In this document: positions 1-8,765 of the stretch, one piece after another | Position numbering within the stretch: the first letter of the stretch is position 1 | Layout: the number at the start of each line of letters is the position of its first letter | Assembly (NCBI GenBank): GCA_024636495.1 | Contig: JAGXGZ010000071.1 | Span: 23,157 to 87,156, forward strand | Source: Roseobacter sp. | Lineage (GTDB): Bacteria; Pseudomonadota; Alphaproteobacteria; Rhodobacterales; Rhodobacteraceae | Length of the DNA: 64,000 bases | Direction: 5' to 3' | Notes under the pieces: generated by a model | What the model saw: only the letters and a program-made list of their open reading frames with translations | Databases searched by the model: none | Told to the model about the DNA's origin: nothing | Program-made: the position numbers and the translations under genes

Positions 1-552
1 CGCGGGCAAGCCCAGTGTCAGCTCTGCATCAAGGATCGCCATGTCAGGCAGGATCACGGGCGACGATACGCCGCGCTTTTCCTCGGCCCCGACGGTGATG
101 ATCGACACGGGCGTCACCTCTGACCCGGTGCCTGCCGTTGTGGGGATCAATACCAGCGGCAGGCGTGGCCCTTTGGCCTGCGCGACACCCCACGCACCGT
201 CCAAGTCTTCGTTCGAGCCAAGCAAAAGCGCCACCAGCTTGGCTACATCCTGCGACGACCCTCCGCCAAAGCCGATCACGCCACTGGCGCCTGCTGCCCT
301 GCCCGCCTCAACGGCCTTCATCAGCGTCTCACGCGATGGATCCGCCTCGACCGCATCAAAAACTGTGACCACGTGCCCCGCTTTTTCAAGGGCAGCAATC
401 GCCGGATCACAAAGACCCAAAGCCCGCAGGCCGGGATCAGTGACAAACAGGCAGTCTTGGCCCAGAAGGCCACCGGCAAGCTCTGCCAGACGCACAGCAG
501 CGCCATTTTCGAAAACGACGGATTTCGTGGTATTAAAGACAAATGGGGTCAC
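1..552 (-). CDS. Iron-containing alcohol dehydrogenase, N-terminal part (C-terminus beyond left edge)
   Basis: About 184 N-terminal residues of a group III (iron-dependent) alcohol dehydrogenase, which oxidises alcohols or reduces aldehydes or maleylacetate with NAD(P). Visible motifs are GFGGGSSQDVAK, the nucleotide-binding glycine loop, and PTTAGTGSEVTP, a family hallmark. The metal-binding histidines would lie beyond the window edge and cannot be checked. I chose the GTG at 552 because AAAAAGG precedes it at usual spacing. An in-frame ATG at 612 would add 20 residues, but it lacks a Shine-Dalgarno site and the added stretch crosses a GC-rich hairpin. The gene runs in the same direction as the RND pump behind it. 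The family is sure; the substrate is unknown. Confidence 0.85.
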   Translation of the reverse strand, partial: MTPFVFNTTKSVVFENGAAVRLAELAGGLLGQDCLFVTDPGLRALGLCDPAIAALEKAGHVVTVFDAVEADPSRETLMKAVEAGRAAGASGVIGFGGGSSQDVAKLVALLLGSNEDLDGAWGVAQAKGPRLPLVLIPTTAGTGSEVTPVSIITVGAEEKRGVSSPVILPDMAILDAELTLGLPA

Positions 553-685
553 GGGCGGGGCCTTTTTTATGAACGATCCGTCCCCGCGAAGCGACGCGGG
601 GACACTCGGCATTAAAGGCAATATTAGCCCCCGCGCCTAGCCGTTAGTTCGGGTATTTCTTCCACCCTGCGAAACGCAAACGGTT

Positions 686-3600
686 TTACGTCTCTGAATT
701 CACTTCACGAGGCCGGTTTGCGCCCAACACGGCGACCAACGCCCAGCGAATACGCACCTTGAGGCCGTCCATAACGCTAAACAGCGATGGCACGAATAAA
801 AGCGATAGCATTGTGGACAACAACAGCCCCCCGATCACCGCAATTGCCATGGGCGCGCGAAACTCGCCCCCCGCACCGATGGCCAGCGCCGATGGCACCA
901 TCCCCGCCGTCATCGCCACGGTGGTCATGATAATCGGACGCGCGCGTTTATGCCCGGCCTGCAACATCGCCTCGGATTTGCTGTGGCCATCTTTCATCGC
1001 CTCGATGGCGAATTCGACCAGCATGATGGCATTCTTGGTCACGATCCCCATCAACATCAGAAAGCCGATTACCACTGACAGCCCAATTGCCGACCCGTTC
1101 ATATAGAGCGCAAAGATCGCGCCACCAATCGCCAAGGGCAAGGACAGCAAAATCGTGACCGGCGTGATAAAGCTGGTAAACAGCAATACCAGCACAACGT
1201 ACACCAGCAAAATGCCCGCCCCCATTGCCAAGCCGAACTGGGTGAACACCTCGGCCATGACTTCGGCGTCCCCTGCGCTTTGGATCGACGTGCCTTCGGG
1301 CATTAATTGGGCAATGGGCAGCGCCATCACAGACGCAGTCGCGGGGCCAAGCAAGCCGCCCGGGGCCAGATCAGCCTCTACGCTCGTGCGGTACTTGCGG
1401 TCATAGCGTTCAATCGTGCTGGGCCCTGAAGACAGCGCAACATCCGCAACAACGCTGATCGGCACAGGCGCTCCGGTGCTTGACGGCACCCGCAAGCCTG
1501 CCAACCTGCTCAGATCATTGCGCACATCTTTCTTGAGGCGCACAAGGATCGGGATCTGCCGGTCACCTGCGTTGAATTTCGCCACATTGCTGTCGGTATC
1601 GCCCAGCGTTGCAATACGGATCGTGCTGGCCAGCGCGGCAGACGTCACGCCCATTTCCGCCGCCAACTGCGGGCGCGGTGTAATCTGGATTTCCGGACGC
1701 ACCAAGGACGCGGTGCTGGAAGCATTCACAATATCGGGCAGATCGTTCATCTGATTGGCCAGTTCTATCGCGGCGGCAGAGGCACCCGCTTCGGTATCGC
1801 CCAAAACGTTCAACTGCACATCGCGCTGGCCATTGTCTTTTAGCACGTTGATTTTCACATCCGGAAGCCCTTGCAAGAGCTGCGCCATCTGATCTTCGAT
1901 CACAAAAGATGACCGTTCGCGAGTATCCTTTTGCCCGTAATTCACGATCACATTGGCCTTGGTATCAGACGATGTCCCGCCTTCGACAAAAACATTGCTC
2001 ACCTCCGCAATTTCTCCAAGGATTGCCGACACTTCACGACCACTTGCGCGGGTCTGCTCAAGGGTTGATCCCGGCGGCAACTCTATCGATACGGTGGAAC
2101 GCCCCCGATCCGCTGCCGGCACGAATTCCGTAGGCAACAATGTCGCGGAATAGATCGAGCCTGCAAAAATACCCAAACCCAGCAACAGCGTCAGCGTTCT
2201 GTTGCGCAAGGTCCACCCTAACACGGCCATATAGTGGCGCATCAGGAAACCGTCTTTCTCCTCTTGCTCGGGTGCGATGCCGTCACGCAGGAAATAGGCC
2301 GCCATCATCGGTGTGATCAGACGCGCGACCAGCAAGGAAAACAACACAGCAACCGCGACCGTCAAACCGAACTGTTTGAAATACTGCCCCGCAATGCCGG
2401 ACATAAAGCTGACAGGCGCAAACACCGCAACGATGGTAAAGCTGATGGCGATCACTGTCAGACCGATTTCTGACGCCGCTTCCTCGGAGGCCTCATAGGC
2501 CGGTTTGCCCATCTGGATATGGCGCACAATATTTTCAATCTCGACAATCGCGTCGTCCACCAAGATGCCGGTCACCAGCGTGATGCCAAGCAAACTGACA
2601 GTATTCAGCGAAAACCCCAGATACTGCATGACCATAAAGGTCGGGATGATCGACAGCGGCAAAGCCACCGCGGTGATGATCGTGGCCCGCCAGTTGCGCA
2701 GAAACAAAAACACCACGATGATCGCCAATGCGGCCCCCTCGTACAGCGTGTCCATCGCGGAATGATAGTTGCCTTCGGTATAGGTAGTGGCGTCGTCAAT
2801 CAGCGAAAAGACAGCGTTGGGGTATTCTGTGCTCAGCTCTGCCAGCCGCTCTTTGGCATTGTCACCCGCGGCTAGATCGCTGGCACCTGTGGACCGGAAT
2901 ACGCTAAAGGCAACAACCGGTTGGCCGTCCAGCATGGCAAAGGTAGACGCCTCGGTCGACCCATCAAACACCTTGCCCAGATCATCCAGGCGCACTGTGC
3001 GGCCCGGCCCGGTAATGATCGGCGTCGCAGCCAGTTGCGCGACCGTATCAGCACTGCCAAGCGCGCGGATCGAATATTCCTGCCCGCCCAGATCACCCGA
3101 GCCACCGCCCAGATCAATGTTATTCTGACGCAGTTGGTTGTTCACATCTGCCGCCGTCAGACCCAATGACAGCAACCGGTCCGGGTCTAACTCGACCTCG
3201 ATTGCGCGGTCACCCCCGCCGATACGGGTGACCTTGCCGACGCCTTTTCGAACCTGAAGCTCCCGCGCGACGACCTCATCCACAAAATACGACAGCTCTT
3301 GGATCGATTGGGTCGGATCGGATACCGCATAGGTCAAAATCGCCTGGCCCGTTACATCCAGACGTTTGACAAGCGGCTCGGTTGCATTGTCAGGCAGATC
3401 GCCCTGCACCCCGGAAACCGCGTCTTTGATGTCGCTCAACGCTGTGGCGCTATCGGTTTCAAGCTCGAATTCAATAGTCAAACTGGCGGCCCCGTCCGCA
3501 GCAACCGCGGTGACATGCTTGACGCCTGTCACATCCGAAACAGCGCTCTCGACAGGTTTGACAATCTGGGTCGCGATTTCCGTTGGTGCGGCACCGGGTT

Positions 3601-3751
3601 GGGCGATGGTGACCGTGACAATCGGAATATCAATGTTTGGAAACTGGGTGACAGGCAGCCGAAGAAAGCCAACGATACCGATCAGGCACAGCACCAAAAA
3701 CAGCGCAAGCGAAGGCACAGGAGACCGAATGGCCCAAGTGGACATGTTCAT
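686..3751 (-). CDS. RND-family multidrug efflux permease (AcrB/MexF type)
   Basis: Inner-membrane proton-driven exporter of the hydrophobe/amphiphile efflux family, 1021 residues, a usual length. An N-terminal membrane helix (about residues 12-30) is followed by a large periplasmic loop, a helix bundle, a second loop and the C-terminal bundle. The proton-relay residues are present: Asp-Asp at 399-400 in GILVDDAIVE and the lysine near 906 in GIVTKNAIML. Its ATG overlaps the stop of the adaptor gene by 4 bp (ATGA), so the two are translationally coupled. No outer-membrane TolC-type channel is encoded beside them, so the pump probably uses one encoded elsewhere. Substrates cannot be predicted from sequence alone. 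Confidence 0.95.
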   Translation of the reverse strand: MNMSTWAIRSPVPSLALFLVLCLIGIVGFLRLPVTQFPNIDIPIVTVTIAQPGAAPTEIATQIVKPVESAVSDVTGVKHVTAVAADGAASLTIEFELETDSATALSDIKDAVSGVQGDLPDNATEPLVKRLDVTGQAILTYAVSDPTQSIQELSYFVDEVVARELQVRKGVGKVTRIGGGDRAIEVELDPDRLLSLGLTAADVNNQLRQNNIDLGGGSGDLGGQEYSIRALGSADTVAQLAATPIITGPGRTVRLDDLGKVFDGSTEASTFAMLDGQPVVAFSVFRSTGASDLAAGDNAKERLAELSTEYPNAVFSLIDDATTYTEGNYHSAMDTLYEGAALAIIVVFLFLRNWRATIITAVALPLSIIPTFMVMQYLGFSLNTVSLLGITLVTGILVDDAIVEIENIVRHIQMGKPAYEASEEAASEIGLTVIAISFTIVAVFAPVSFMSGIAGQYFKQFGLTVAVAVLFSLLVARLITPMMAAYFLRDGIAPEQEEKDGFLMRHYMAVLGWTLRNRTLTLLLGLGIFAGSIYSATLLPTEFVPAADRGRSTVSIELPPGSTLEQTRASGREVSAILGEIAEVSNVFVEGGTSSDTKANVIVNYGQKDTRERSSFVIEDQMAQLLQGLPDVKINVLKDNGQRDVQLNVLGDTEAGASAAAIELANQMNDLPDIVNASSTASLVRPEIQITPRPQLAAEMGVTSAALASTIRIATLGDTDSNVAKFNAGDRQIPILVRLKKDVRNDLSRLAGLRVPSSTGAPVPISVVADVALSSGPSTIERYDRKYRTSVEADLAPGGLLGPATASVMALPIAQLMPEGTSIQSAGDAEVMAEVFTQFGLAMGAGILLVYVVLVLLFTSFITPVTILLSLPLAIGGAIFALYMNGSAIGLSVVIGFLMLMGIVTKNAIMLVEFAIEAMKDGHSKSEAMLQAGHKRARPIIMTTVAMTAGMVPSALAIGAGGEFRAPMAIAVIGGLLLSTMLSLLFVPSLFSVMDGLKVRIRWALVAVLGANRPREVNSET

Positions 3752-4914
3752 TCGGACACGTCCTTTTGCGGGATCGGGTTCACCTTGTCTCCGTCCGAGA
3801 AAAAGGCACTGGCCTTGGCGATAACAACCGCGCCCTCGTTCAGCCCCACCAACACCTCGCGCCGGTCGTTCCAGACCAGACCGGGCGTGATATCGCGCCG
3901 GATCAGCGTGTTATCCAGCACCTCAAGCAAGTAGTCGCCATTTGCGTCCGTAAGGATAGCCGTCGTTGGCACGGTCAAACCCTCGTGTTGGTCTGTCACA
4001 ATCCATCCGCCGGCAAAAATACCCGTGCGCAGCTTGCTGCTGCCGTCTAGCGACAGGCGTACCACACCTAAGCGGTTGGTAGGATCGACCGTTGGCGCAA
4101 CCAGACGCACACGACCGTCGATTGTGCCGACACCCGGCAGATCGACCTTGGCCGGATCATCAAGGCTGATCTGCGCCAATGCGGTCTCTACAACCTCGGC
4201 TTTGACCTCGATCACGCCGCCCTCGATCATCCGAAACAACGGCTCTGCCCCGCTGGTGGCAATCGCGCCCATCTGGGCGTTGCGGGCCGAAATGATGCCC
4301 GACGTCGGGGCCTTGATCGTGGCATGGTCCAGATTGAGCTGGGCAATGTCCAGCTGCGCTTGCGCCTGCAAGACCTGCGCCTTTGCGACCTCTAGCCCGT
4401 CTTGTGCAGATGCCGCCGCCGCATCTGCGGTCTGGCTGTTCGCTGTGGCCTGATCAAGGGCTGCTTGGGTGACATTTCCACTGCGCTCAAGCTGCTGATT
4501 TCGTTCCAGAACACTAAGTGCCTGCCCTGCTGATGCCTGAGTTGATGCAATCTGGCTTTGCGCCTGGCGCACGCCAGCCTGGGCACGCACATATTCCGCA
4601 TTCGCCTGCGCCACCTGCGCGTTCAGCGTGTCGGTGTTCAATTGCGCAAGGATGTCCCCTTTGGCGACCTGCGCCCCGATATCGACCATCAAATCCTCGA
4701 TCGGAAAACCTGTAACCTGCGGATACACCAACACTTCGCGGTAGGGCTCAAGAGTGCCCGAGATCGGAACGCGGTTGATCACTTCGGCAATTTCGGCGGT
4801 CGCGACCGTCACGCTGGGAACGCGCTGTAACTCTGCCTCTTGGGTCAATCCTGTCTGTGCGGTTGCGGCAAGGATCATTGCCGCACCAATATAGCGAACC
4901 AAAAGCGTTTTCAT
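3748..4914 (-). CDS. RND efflux periplasmic adaptor (membrane fusion protein)
   Basis: HlyD/AcrA-type adaptor, 388 residues, that links the RND permease to an outer-membrane channel. It has an N-terminal signal peptide (hydrophobic stretch ending AQTGLTQEAE), then half of a lipoyl-like domain with the typical PQVTGFPIEDLMVDIGAQV segment, a long alpha-helical hairpin rich in Ala and Gln (about residues 100-195), the second lipoyl half beginning ATIKAPTSG, and beta-barrel and membrane-proximal domains. It has no lipobox, so it is probably a soluble periplasmic protein rather than a lipoprotein. It is first in a two-gene operon with the permease. No regulator gene is adjacent. Confidence 0.93.
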   Translation of the reverse strand: MKTLLVRYIGAAMILAATAQTGLTQEAELQRVPSVTVATAEIAEVINRVPISGTLEPYREVLVYPQVTGFPIEDLMVDIGAQVAKGDILAQLNTDTLNAQVAQANAEYVRAQAGVRQAQSQIASTQASAGQALSVLERNQQLERSGNVTQAALDQATANSQTADAAAASAQDGLEVAKAQVLQAQAQLDIAQLNLDHATIKAPTSGIISARNAQMGAIATSGAEPLFRMIEGGVIEVKAEVVETALAQISLDDPAKVDLPGVGTIDGRVRLVAPTVDPTNRLGVVRLSLDGSSKLRTGIFAGGWIVTDQHEGLTVPTTAILTDANGDYLLEVLDNTLIRRDITPGLVWNDRREVLVGLNEGAVVIAKASAFFSDGDKVNPIPQKDVSE

Positions 4915-5003
4915 CGCAAACTCCGTATGCCTACACCATGTCTACCTGCGCTGTTTTTCCAAGATTGCAATGGTAAACCCCTGCGAACCACCCCTGCGCA
5001 GGC

Positions 5004-6044
5004 CTATCCGCCCTGCATTTTCGCATCAACCAAGGTCTCTTCCGCGATCATCGCCTCAAGCTGGCGTCGAAACCGCAACTGTCCCGCATCTATCGGCAGA
5101 TCGATATGGGGGCTGGTTTTAGCGGCCATGCCCGCCTGGACAGCGTTCAAAACGGCGCGGTCTTCTTCAAAGGCATGCTGCACATCTTCGCTCATCATCT
5201 GTGACAAAGCCGCGTCATCAGGGCGGATATTGCGCAGCTGAAACCAATAATACCGCGTCTTTCCAGCCGTGGTCGGCGTCATGAAATTCAGGCTGTCCAT
5301 GATGAACGTATCGTCGTGCAGCGCCCCGTCTGGCCCGCCTGTGCCCGCAGGCGTAAAAACCGCGCGGATCAACGCATGAGAGGGATAGCGCACCTCATAA
5401 TGTTGAAGCCTGTCGCAGTTGCCTTTGAAACCAATCACCTTTTTGTAAAACGGAGCCGGTTCAACATCCATCATCCAACGGTGCACGATCACACCATTGT
5501 CGGTTTTCTTGACCCGTAGCGGGGTATCCTTGGTCGCCGCCTGCCCAAAGCTGCCGCCATGCACCCACGCGACATGGGTCGGGTCGAGCAGGTTATCGCA
5601 CATCAGCAGATAGTTGCAGTCCAACTCCATAGCGGCACCACGGTTCATGGCCCAGTCAGGATTACCAAAATTCTCGATCTCAAAGATTTCTTCGGGGTCG
5701 GCCAGCACCGGATTGCCCATCCAAATCCAAACCAGCCCGTATTTTTCATAGGTTGGATAGGCATGGACCCGCGCCTCTGACGGGATGCGGCCACCGGGGG
5801 CCCAGACGCATTGCCCAACGCAATCAAAGGTCAGCCCGTGATAGCCACACTCGACCGTATCGCCCTTGAGCCGCCCCATAGACAGCGGCAGCTTGCGATG
5901 TGGGCAGGCATCGTCCAACGCGACCACAGCGCCGCTTTCGGTCCGGTAAAGGCAAATATTTTTCTCAAGAACGGTAATTTGCGCCAGATCGCGGCTGACT
6001 TCATGGTCCCAAGCGGCCACATACCATGCGTTTTTCAAGAACAT
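5004..6044 (-). CDS. Rieske aromatic oxygenase, VanA-like (vanillate O-demethylase oxygenase type)
   Basis: Oxygenase component of a ring-hydroxylating or O-demethylating Rieske system, 346 residues, as in VanA. The N-terminal Rieske domain has the [2Fe-2S] ligands Cys47, His49, Cys66 and His69 (CPH and CGYHG). The mononuclear iron site follows in NLLDPTHVAWVH (His157, His162). I start it at the ATG at 6044, which has a strong AAAGGGAG ribosome site and gives the VanA-like start MFLKNAWYVAAWDHEV. An ATG nine codons upstream (6071) is less likely. No VanB-type reductase gene is adjacent, so electrons must come from a protein encoded elsewhere. Vanillate as substrate is only a family-based guess. 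Confidence 0.88.
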   Translation of the reverse strand: MFLKNAWYVAAWDHEVSRDLAQITVLEKNICLYRTESGAVVALDDACPHRKLPLSMGRLKGDTVECGYHGLTFDCVGQCVWAPGGRIPSEARVHAYPTYEKYGLVWIWMGNPVLADPEEIFEIENFGNPDWAMNRGAAMELDCNYLLMCDNLLDPTHVAWVHGGSFGQAATKDTPLRVKKTDNGVIVHRWMMDVEPAPFYKKVIGFKGNCDRLQHYEVRYPSHALIRAVFTPAGTGGPDGALHDDTFIMDSLNFMTPTTAGKTRYYWFQLRNIRPDDAALSQMMSEDVQHAFEEDRAVLNAVQAGMAAKTSPHIDLPIDAGQLRFRRQLEAMIAEETLVDAKMQGG

Positions 6045-6344
6045 CCACAAGCTCCCTTTGGGTTCATCCAAGTGAGCCTTTTGCCCGCCCTGCCGTCAAG
6101 AGGCATCAGCTTGACTGGTCATCATGGGGATAACTGATGGCGGCTGTCTGAATTGTACAATTTTTTTGCGCAATCGATGTGGATATACCTTACTTGTCAG
6201 TCTGCATTCAGACGTATCCAACAGTATTTGCGCCAAACATATGACATGAACAGACAACACTGCGAATCCAAGTAAATCCATAGTCTTCCGGTCCAAAGCT
6301 CATGTAATGGCCGAAGATTGCCTAAGCCGTCTTATCCACAGGGT
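6045..6344. promoter_or_regulatory. Intergenic region upstream of the VanA-like gene, with a perfect 12-bp palindrome
   Basis: No convincing gene lies in these 300 bp. The perfect palindrome AATTGTACAATT sits at 6151-6162, next to a seven-T run and about 107 bp upstream of the oxygenase start. Its ATTGT...ACAAT form resembles operators of GntR/FadR-type repressors, which often control catabolic oxygenases; this is inference. A sequence identical to the consensus DnaA box, TTATCCACA, occurs at 6332-6340 just past the ptsP stop, alone and probably by chance. The reverse-strand open frame around 6096-6281 has no ribosome site and no recognisable product. Confidence 0.4.
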
Positions 6345-8606
6345 TTACGGCAGCTTGCGCGTCTCTGCCGGGTTATGGCGCAGATGCTCCATTACGGCGG
6401 CGCGGACGGATTGATCACCACGCTCGCGCGCCTCGTAGATAACCGCGCGCACCTCGTCCAGATTGCTCCGCCGGAGGAGGTTCTTTACCGGCCCGATCGA
6501 CGCAGGGCGCATCGACAGCGTGGTGATCCCGATGGCCGCGAAACATAACGCCTCAACCGGGCGCCCCGCGTCTTCGCCACAAAATGACAGCGGCGTGTTG
6601 GTCTCGCGACAGCGCTCAACAATCCCCTCGAGGAAGGTCAGAAAGCTGACATTCAGGGTATCATAGCGCCGTCTGACCAATTCGTTTTCGCGGTCGGCCG
6701 CAAAAAAGAATTGCTTAAGATCATTGCCGCCAATCGACAAAAACTCGACCTCTTCGAAAAACTTCTTGGGCGCAAAGGCCAGTGACGGCGTTTCAAGCAT
6801 CGCGCCTATTTCAAGATGCGATGGCAAAGCATGACCCAAGCGCGCCTCTCGGGCCAGCGTCTTGTCCATCTCGGCACGCGCCGCACGGTATTCTTCGAAC
6901 TGCGCCACAAAGGGAAACATCACCGACAAGGGCCGCCCGTTCGCCGCACGAATAAGCGCCTGCAATTGCATCCGCATGATGCCCGGCTTGTCCAATCCCA
7001 CGCGGATCGCGCGCCACCCCAAGGCGGGGTTCGGTTCGTCATTGGGTTTCATATAGGGCAGCACTTTGTCCGACCCGATATCAAGCGTACGAAACACCAC
7101 GCGCTTGCCCTTTGCCGCATCCAACACACGGGTATAAAGCGATGACAACTCTGATCTTTTTGGCATTTTGCTGCGCACAAGGAACTGCAATTCAGTCCGA
7201 AACAATCCCACGCCTTCGGCACCTGATCCGTCCAGAGACGGCAGATCAGCCATGAGCCCCGCATTCATCAGCAGCGCAACCGTCTTGCCACATTTCGTCT
7301 CGGCCGGTTTGTCGCGGATCGAGGCATAACGTTCTTGCGCCTCGGCCTGCATCGCGATCTTGTCCCGAAACGCAGAGGCAACATTTTCGTCAGGCCGCAG
7401 ATGCACAATGCCTTGTTCGCCGTCGACCATGATCCGGTCGCCATTCAAAGCATCGTTCGTAATTCGCGCTGCATGCACGATCAAAGGGATCGCAAGGGCC
7501 CGGGCAACGATTGCAGCATGGCTGCCGACCGATCCCCCTTCTAGCACGATACCGCGCAAGGAGCGGCCATATTCCAACAGCTCTGCCGGACCGATATTGC
7601 GCGCCACCAAAATCGGGTTCACCGGCATTTCAGCGCCCGTGTTTGACCCCTGCCCCGTCAGAATGCGCAGCAAACGGTTGCTTAGATCGTCCAGATCCGA
7701 CAGGCGTTCACGTAGGTAGGCATCACTTGCCTGACCCATCCGCGACCGCGCCAGCGATTGTTCCTTTTCGACCGCGGCTTCGGCTGAAAGGCCCCGGCTG
7801 ATGTCCTCCTCCATCCGGCGCAACCAGCCTTTGGAGTTGGCAAACATCCGGTACGCTTCCAGCACCTGCCGCTGGTCCTTGTCGCCACCCGCCATTGTCA
7901 TCATCTGATCAACACTGATGCGCAATTCATCGACGGCTTCGTTCAGCCGCTCGGTTTCGCGCACAGGATCGTCGGCAACAGGATTTGAGACCACAACCCG
8001 CGGCTCGTGCAGCCAGACATGACCATCTGCCACGCCTTCCTGCCCGACCGTGCCGCGCACCAGAACGGGCTGGCTGTGGCGCGCCGACATCGCGGCGCCT
8101 TCGCCAACAAAGGCACCAAGTTCGGCCATTTCGGCCAGAACCATCGCAACTACTTCCAGCGCATAAACCTCGTCCGCAGAAAATTCCCGCGCGGCTTTGG
8201 ACTGAACCACCAAAACGCCCAAGGTTTCCCCCAGACGCTGCACCGGAATACCCAGAAAGCTTGAATAAATCTCTTCGCCAGTTTCAGGCATGAACCGGAA
8301 ACCGGGGGCTTGGGGGGCATTGGGCGTGTTGATGATCTGCTTGCGCTTGGCGACACGGCCAACAAGTCCCTCGCCCAGCTTCATGCGTGTTTCATGAACG
8401 GCATCGGCTTTCAGCCCTTCGGTCGCGCAAAGTTCAAGCGTGACTTCATCCCGAAACAGATAGATCGAGCAGACCTCGCAGCCCATAGATGTCGCAATCA
8501 AATGGGTGATCTTATCCAACCGCGCCTGGCCTGCGTCATCGCTTGCCATGGCGTCACGAAGACGGCCCAGCAGCTTGCGACTTTCTGTTTCAAACCCGTC
8601 GGCCAT
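6345..8606 (-). CDS. ptsP: Phosphoenolpyruvate-protein phosphotransferase PtsP (enzyme I-Ntr)
   Basis: First enzyme of the nitrogen-related phosphotransferase system. It autophosphorylates from phosphoenolpyruvate and passes the phosphate to NPr. An N-terminal GAF domain (about residues 10-165) is followed by the enzyme I core. The phosphorylated histidine is His363 in GSVGSHAAIVARA. The C-terminal PEP-binding barrel contains IGGNDLKQFFFAADR and the catalytic-cysteine motif SFCGEDAGRP. At 753 residues the length is normal for PtsP. The ATG follows a strong GGAGGAAA site. It lies downstream of lysC on the same strand, an order common in Rhodobacterales, with 159 bp between them. The GAF domain suggests allosteric control, by glutamine in some relatives. 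Confidence 0.96.
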   Translation of the reverse strand: MADGFETESRKLLGRLRDAMASDDAGQARLDKITHLIATSMGCEVCSIYLFRDEVTLELCATEGLKADAVHETRMKLGEGLVGRVAKRKQIINTPNAPQAPGFRFMPETGEEIYSSFLGIPVQRLGETLGVLVVQSKAAREFSADEVYALEVVAMVLAEMAELGAFVGEGAAMSARHSQPVLVRGTVGQEGVADGHVWLHEPRVVVSNPVADDPVRETERLNEAVDELRISVDQMMTMAGGDKDQRQVLEAYRMFANSKGWLRRMEEDISRGLSAEAAVEKEQSLARSRMGQASDAYLRERLSDLDDLSNRLLRILTGQGSNTGAEMPVNPILVARNIGPAELLEYGRSLRGIVLEGGSVGSHAAIVARALAIPLIVHAARITNDALNGDRIMVDGEQGIVHLRPDENVASAFRDKIAMQAEAQERYASIRDKPAETKCGKTVALLMNAGLMADLPSLDGSGAEGVGLFRTELQFLVRSKMPKRSELSSLYTRVLDAAKGKRVVFRTLDIGSDKVLPYMKPNDEPNPALGWRAIRVGLDKPGIMRMQLQALIRAANGRPLSVMFPFVAQFEEYRAARAEMDKTLAREARLGHALPSHLEIGAMLETPSLAFAPKKFFEEVEFLSIGGNDLKQFFFAADRENELVRRRYDTLNVSFLTFLEGIVERCRETNTPLSFCGEDAGRPVEALCFAAIGITTLSMRPASIGPVKNLLRRSNLDEVRAVIYEARERGDQSVRAAVMEHLRHNPAETRKLP

Positions 8607-8765
8607 GGTATTTTTTCCTCCGCAAGGTCAGCTTAGACCACAAGCCTTTGAAAAATGAAACGCCTGTTATCGCCAACGCCTATCACCTGTATGTCTCAAC
8701 AGAAAAGAGGCGACACCACCCTTGCGGGAATTATCCACCACAGTCGCGCAAAGGACGCACGTGTT

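Noticed and set aside
552..612. Hairpin CCCGCGTCGC/GCGGGG upstream of the alcohol dehydrogenase as a riboswitch
   Set aside because: Too short, no match to a known class; could be part of a coding extension.
3299..3934. Plus-strand frame of 211 codons opposite the RND pump genes
   Set aside because: Shadow of the permease and adaptor; no start signal and no recognisable product.
6096..6296. Open frame upstream of the VanA-like gene encoding about 60 residues
   Set aside because: Starts at TTG without ribosome site, no family likeness; probably promoter DNA.
6332..8739. DnaA-box-like sequences TTATCCACA (6332) and TTATCCACC (8731) flanking ptsP
   Set aside because: Only two, 2.4 kb apart, with no AT-rich unwinding region or dnaA gene; expected by chance in this length.
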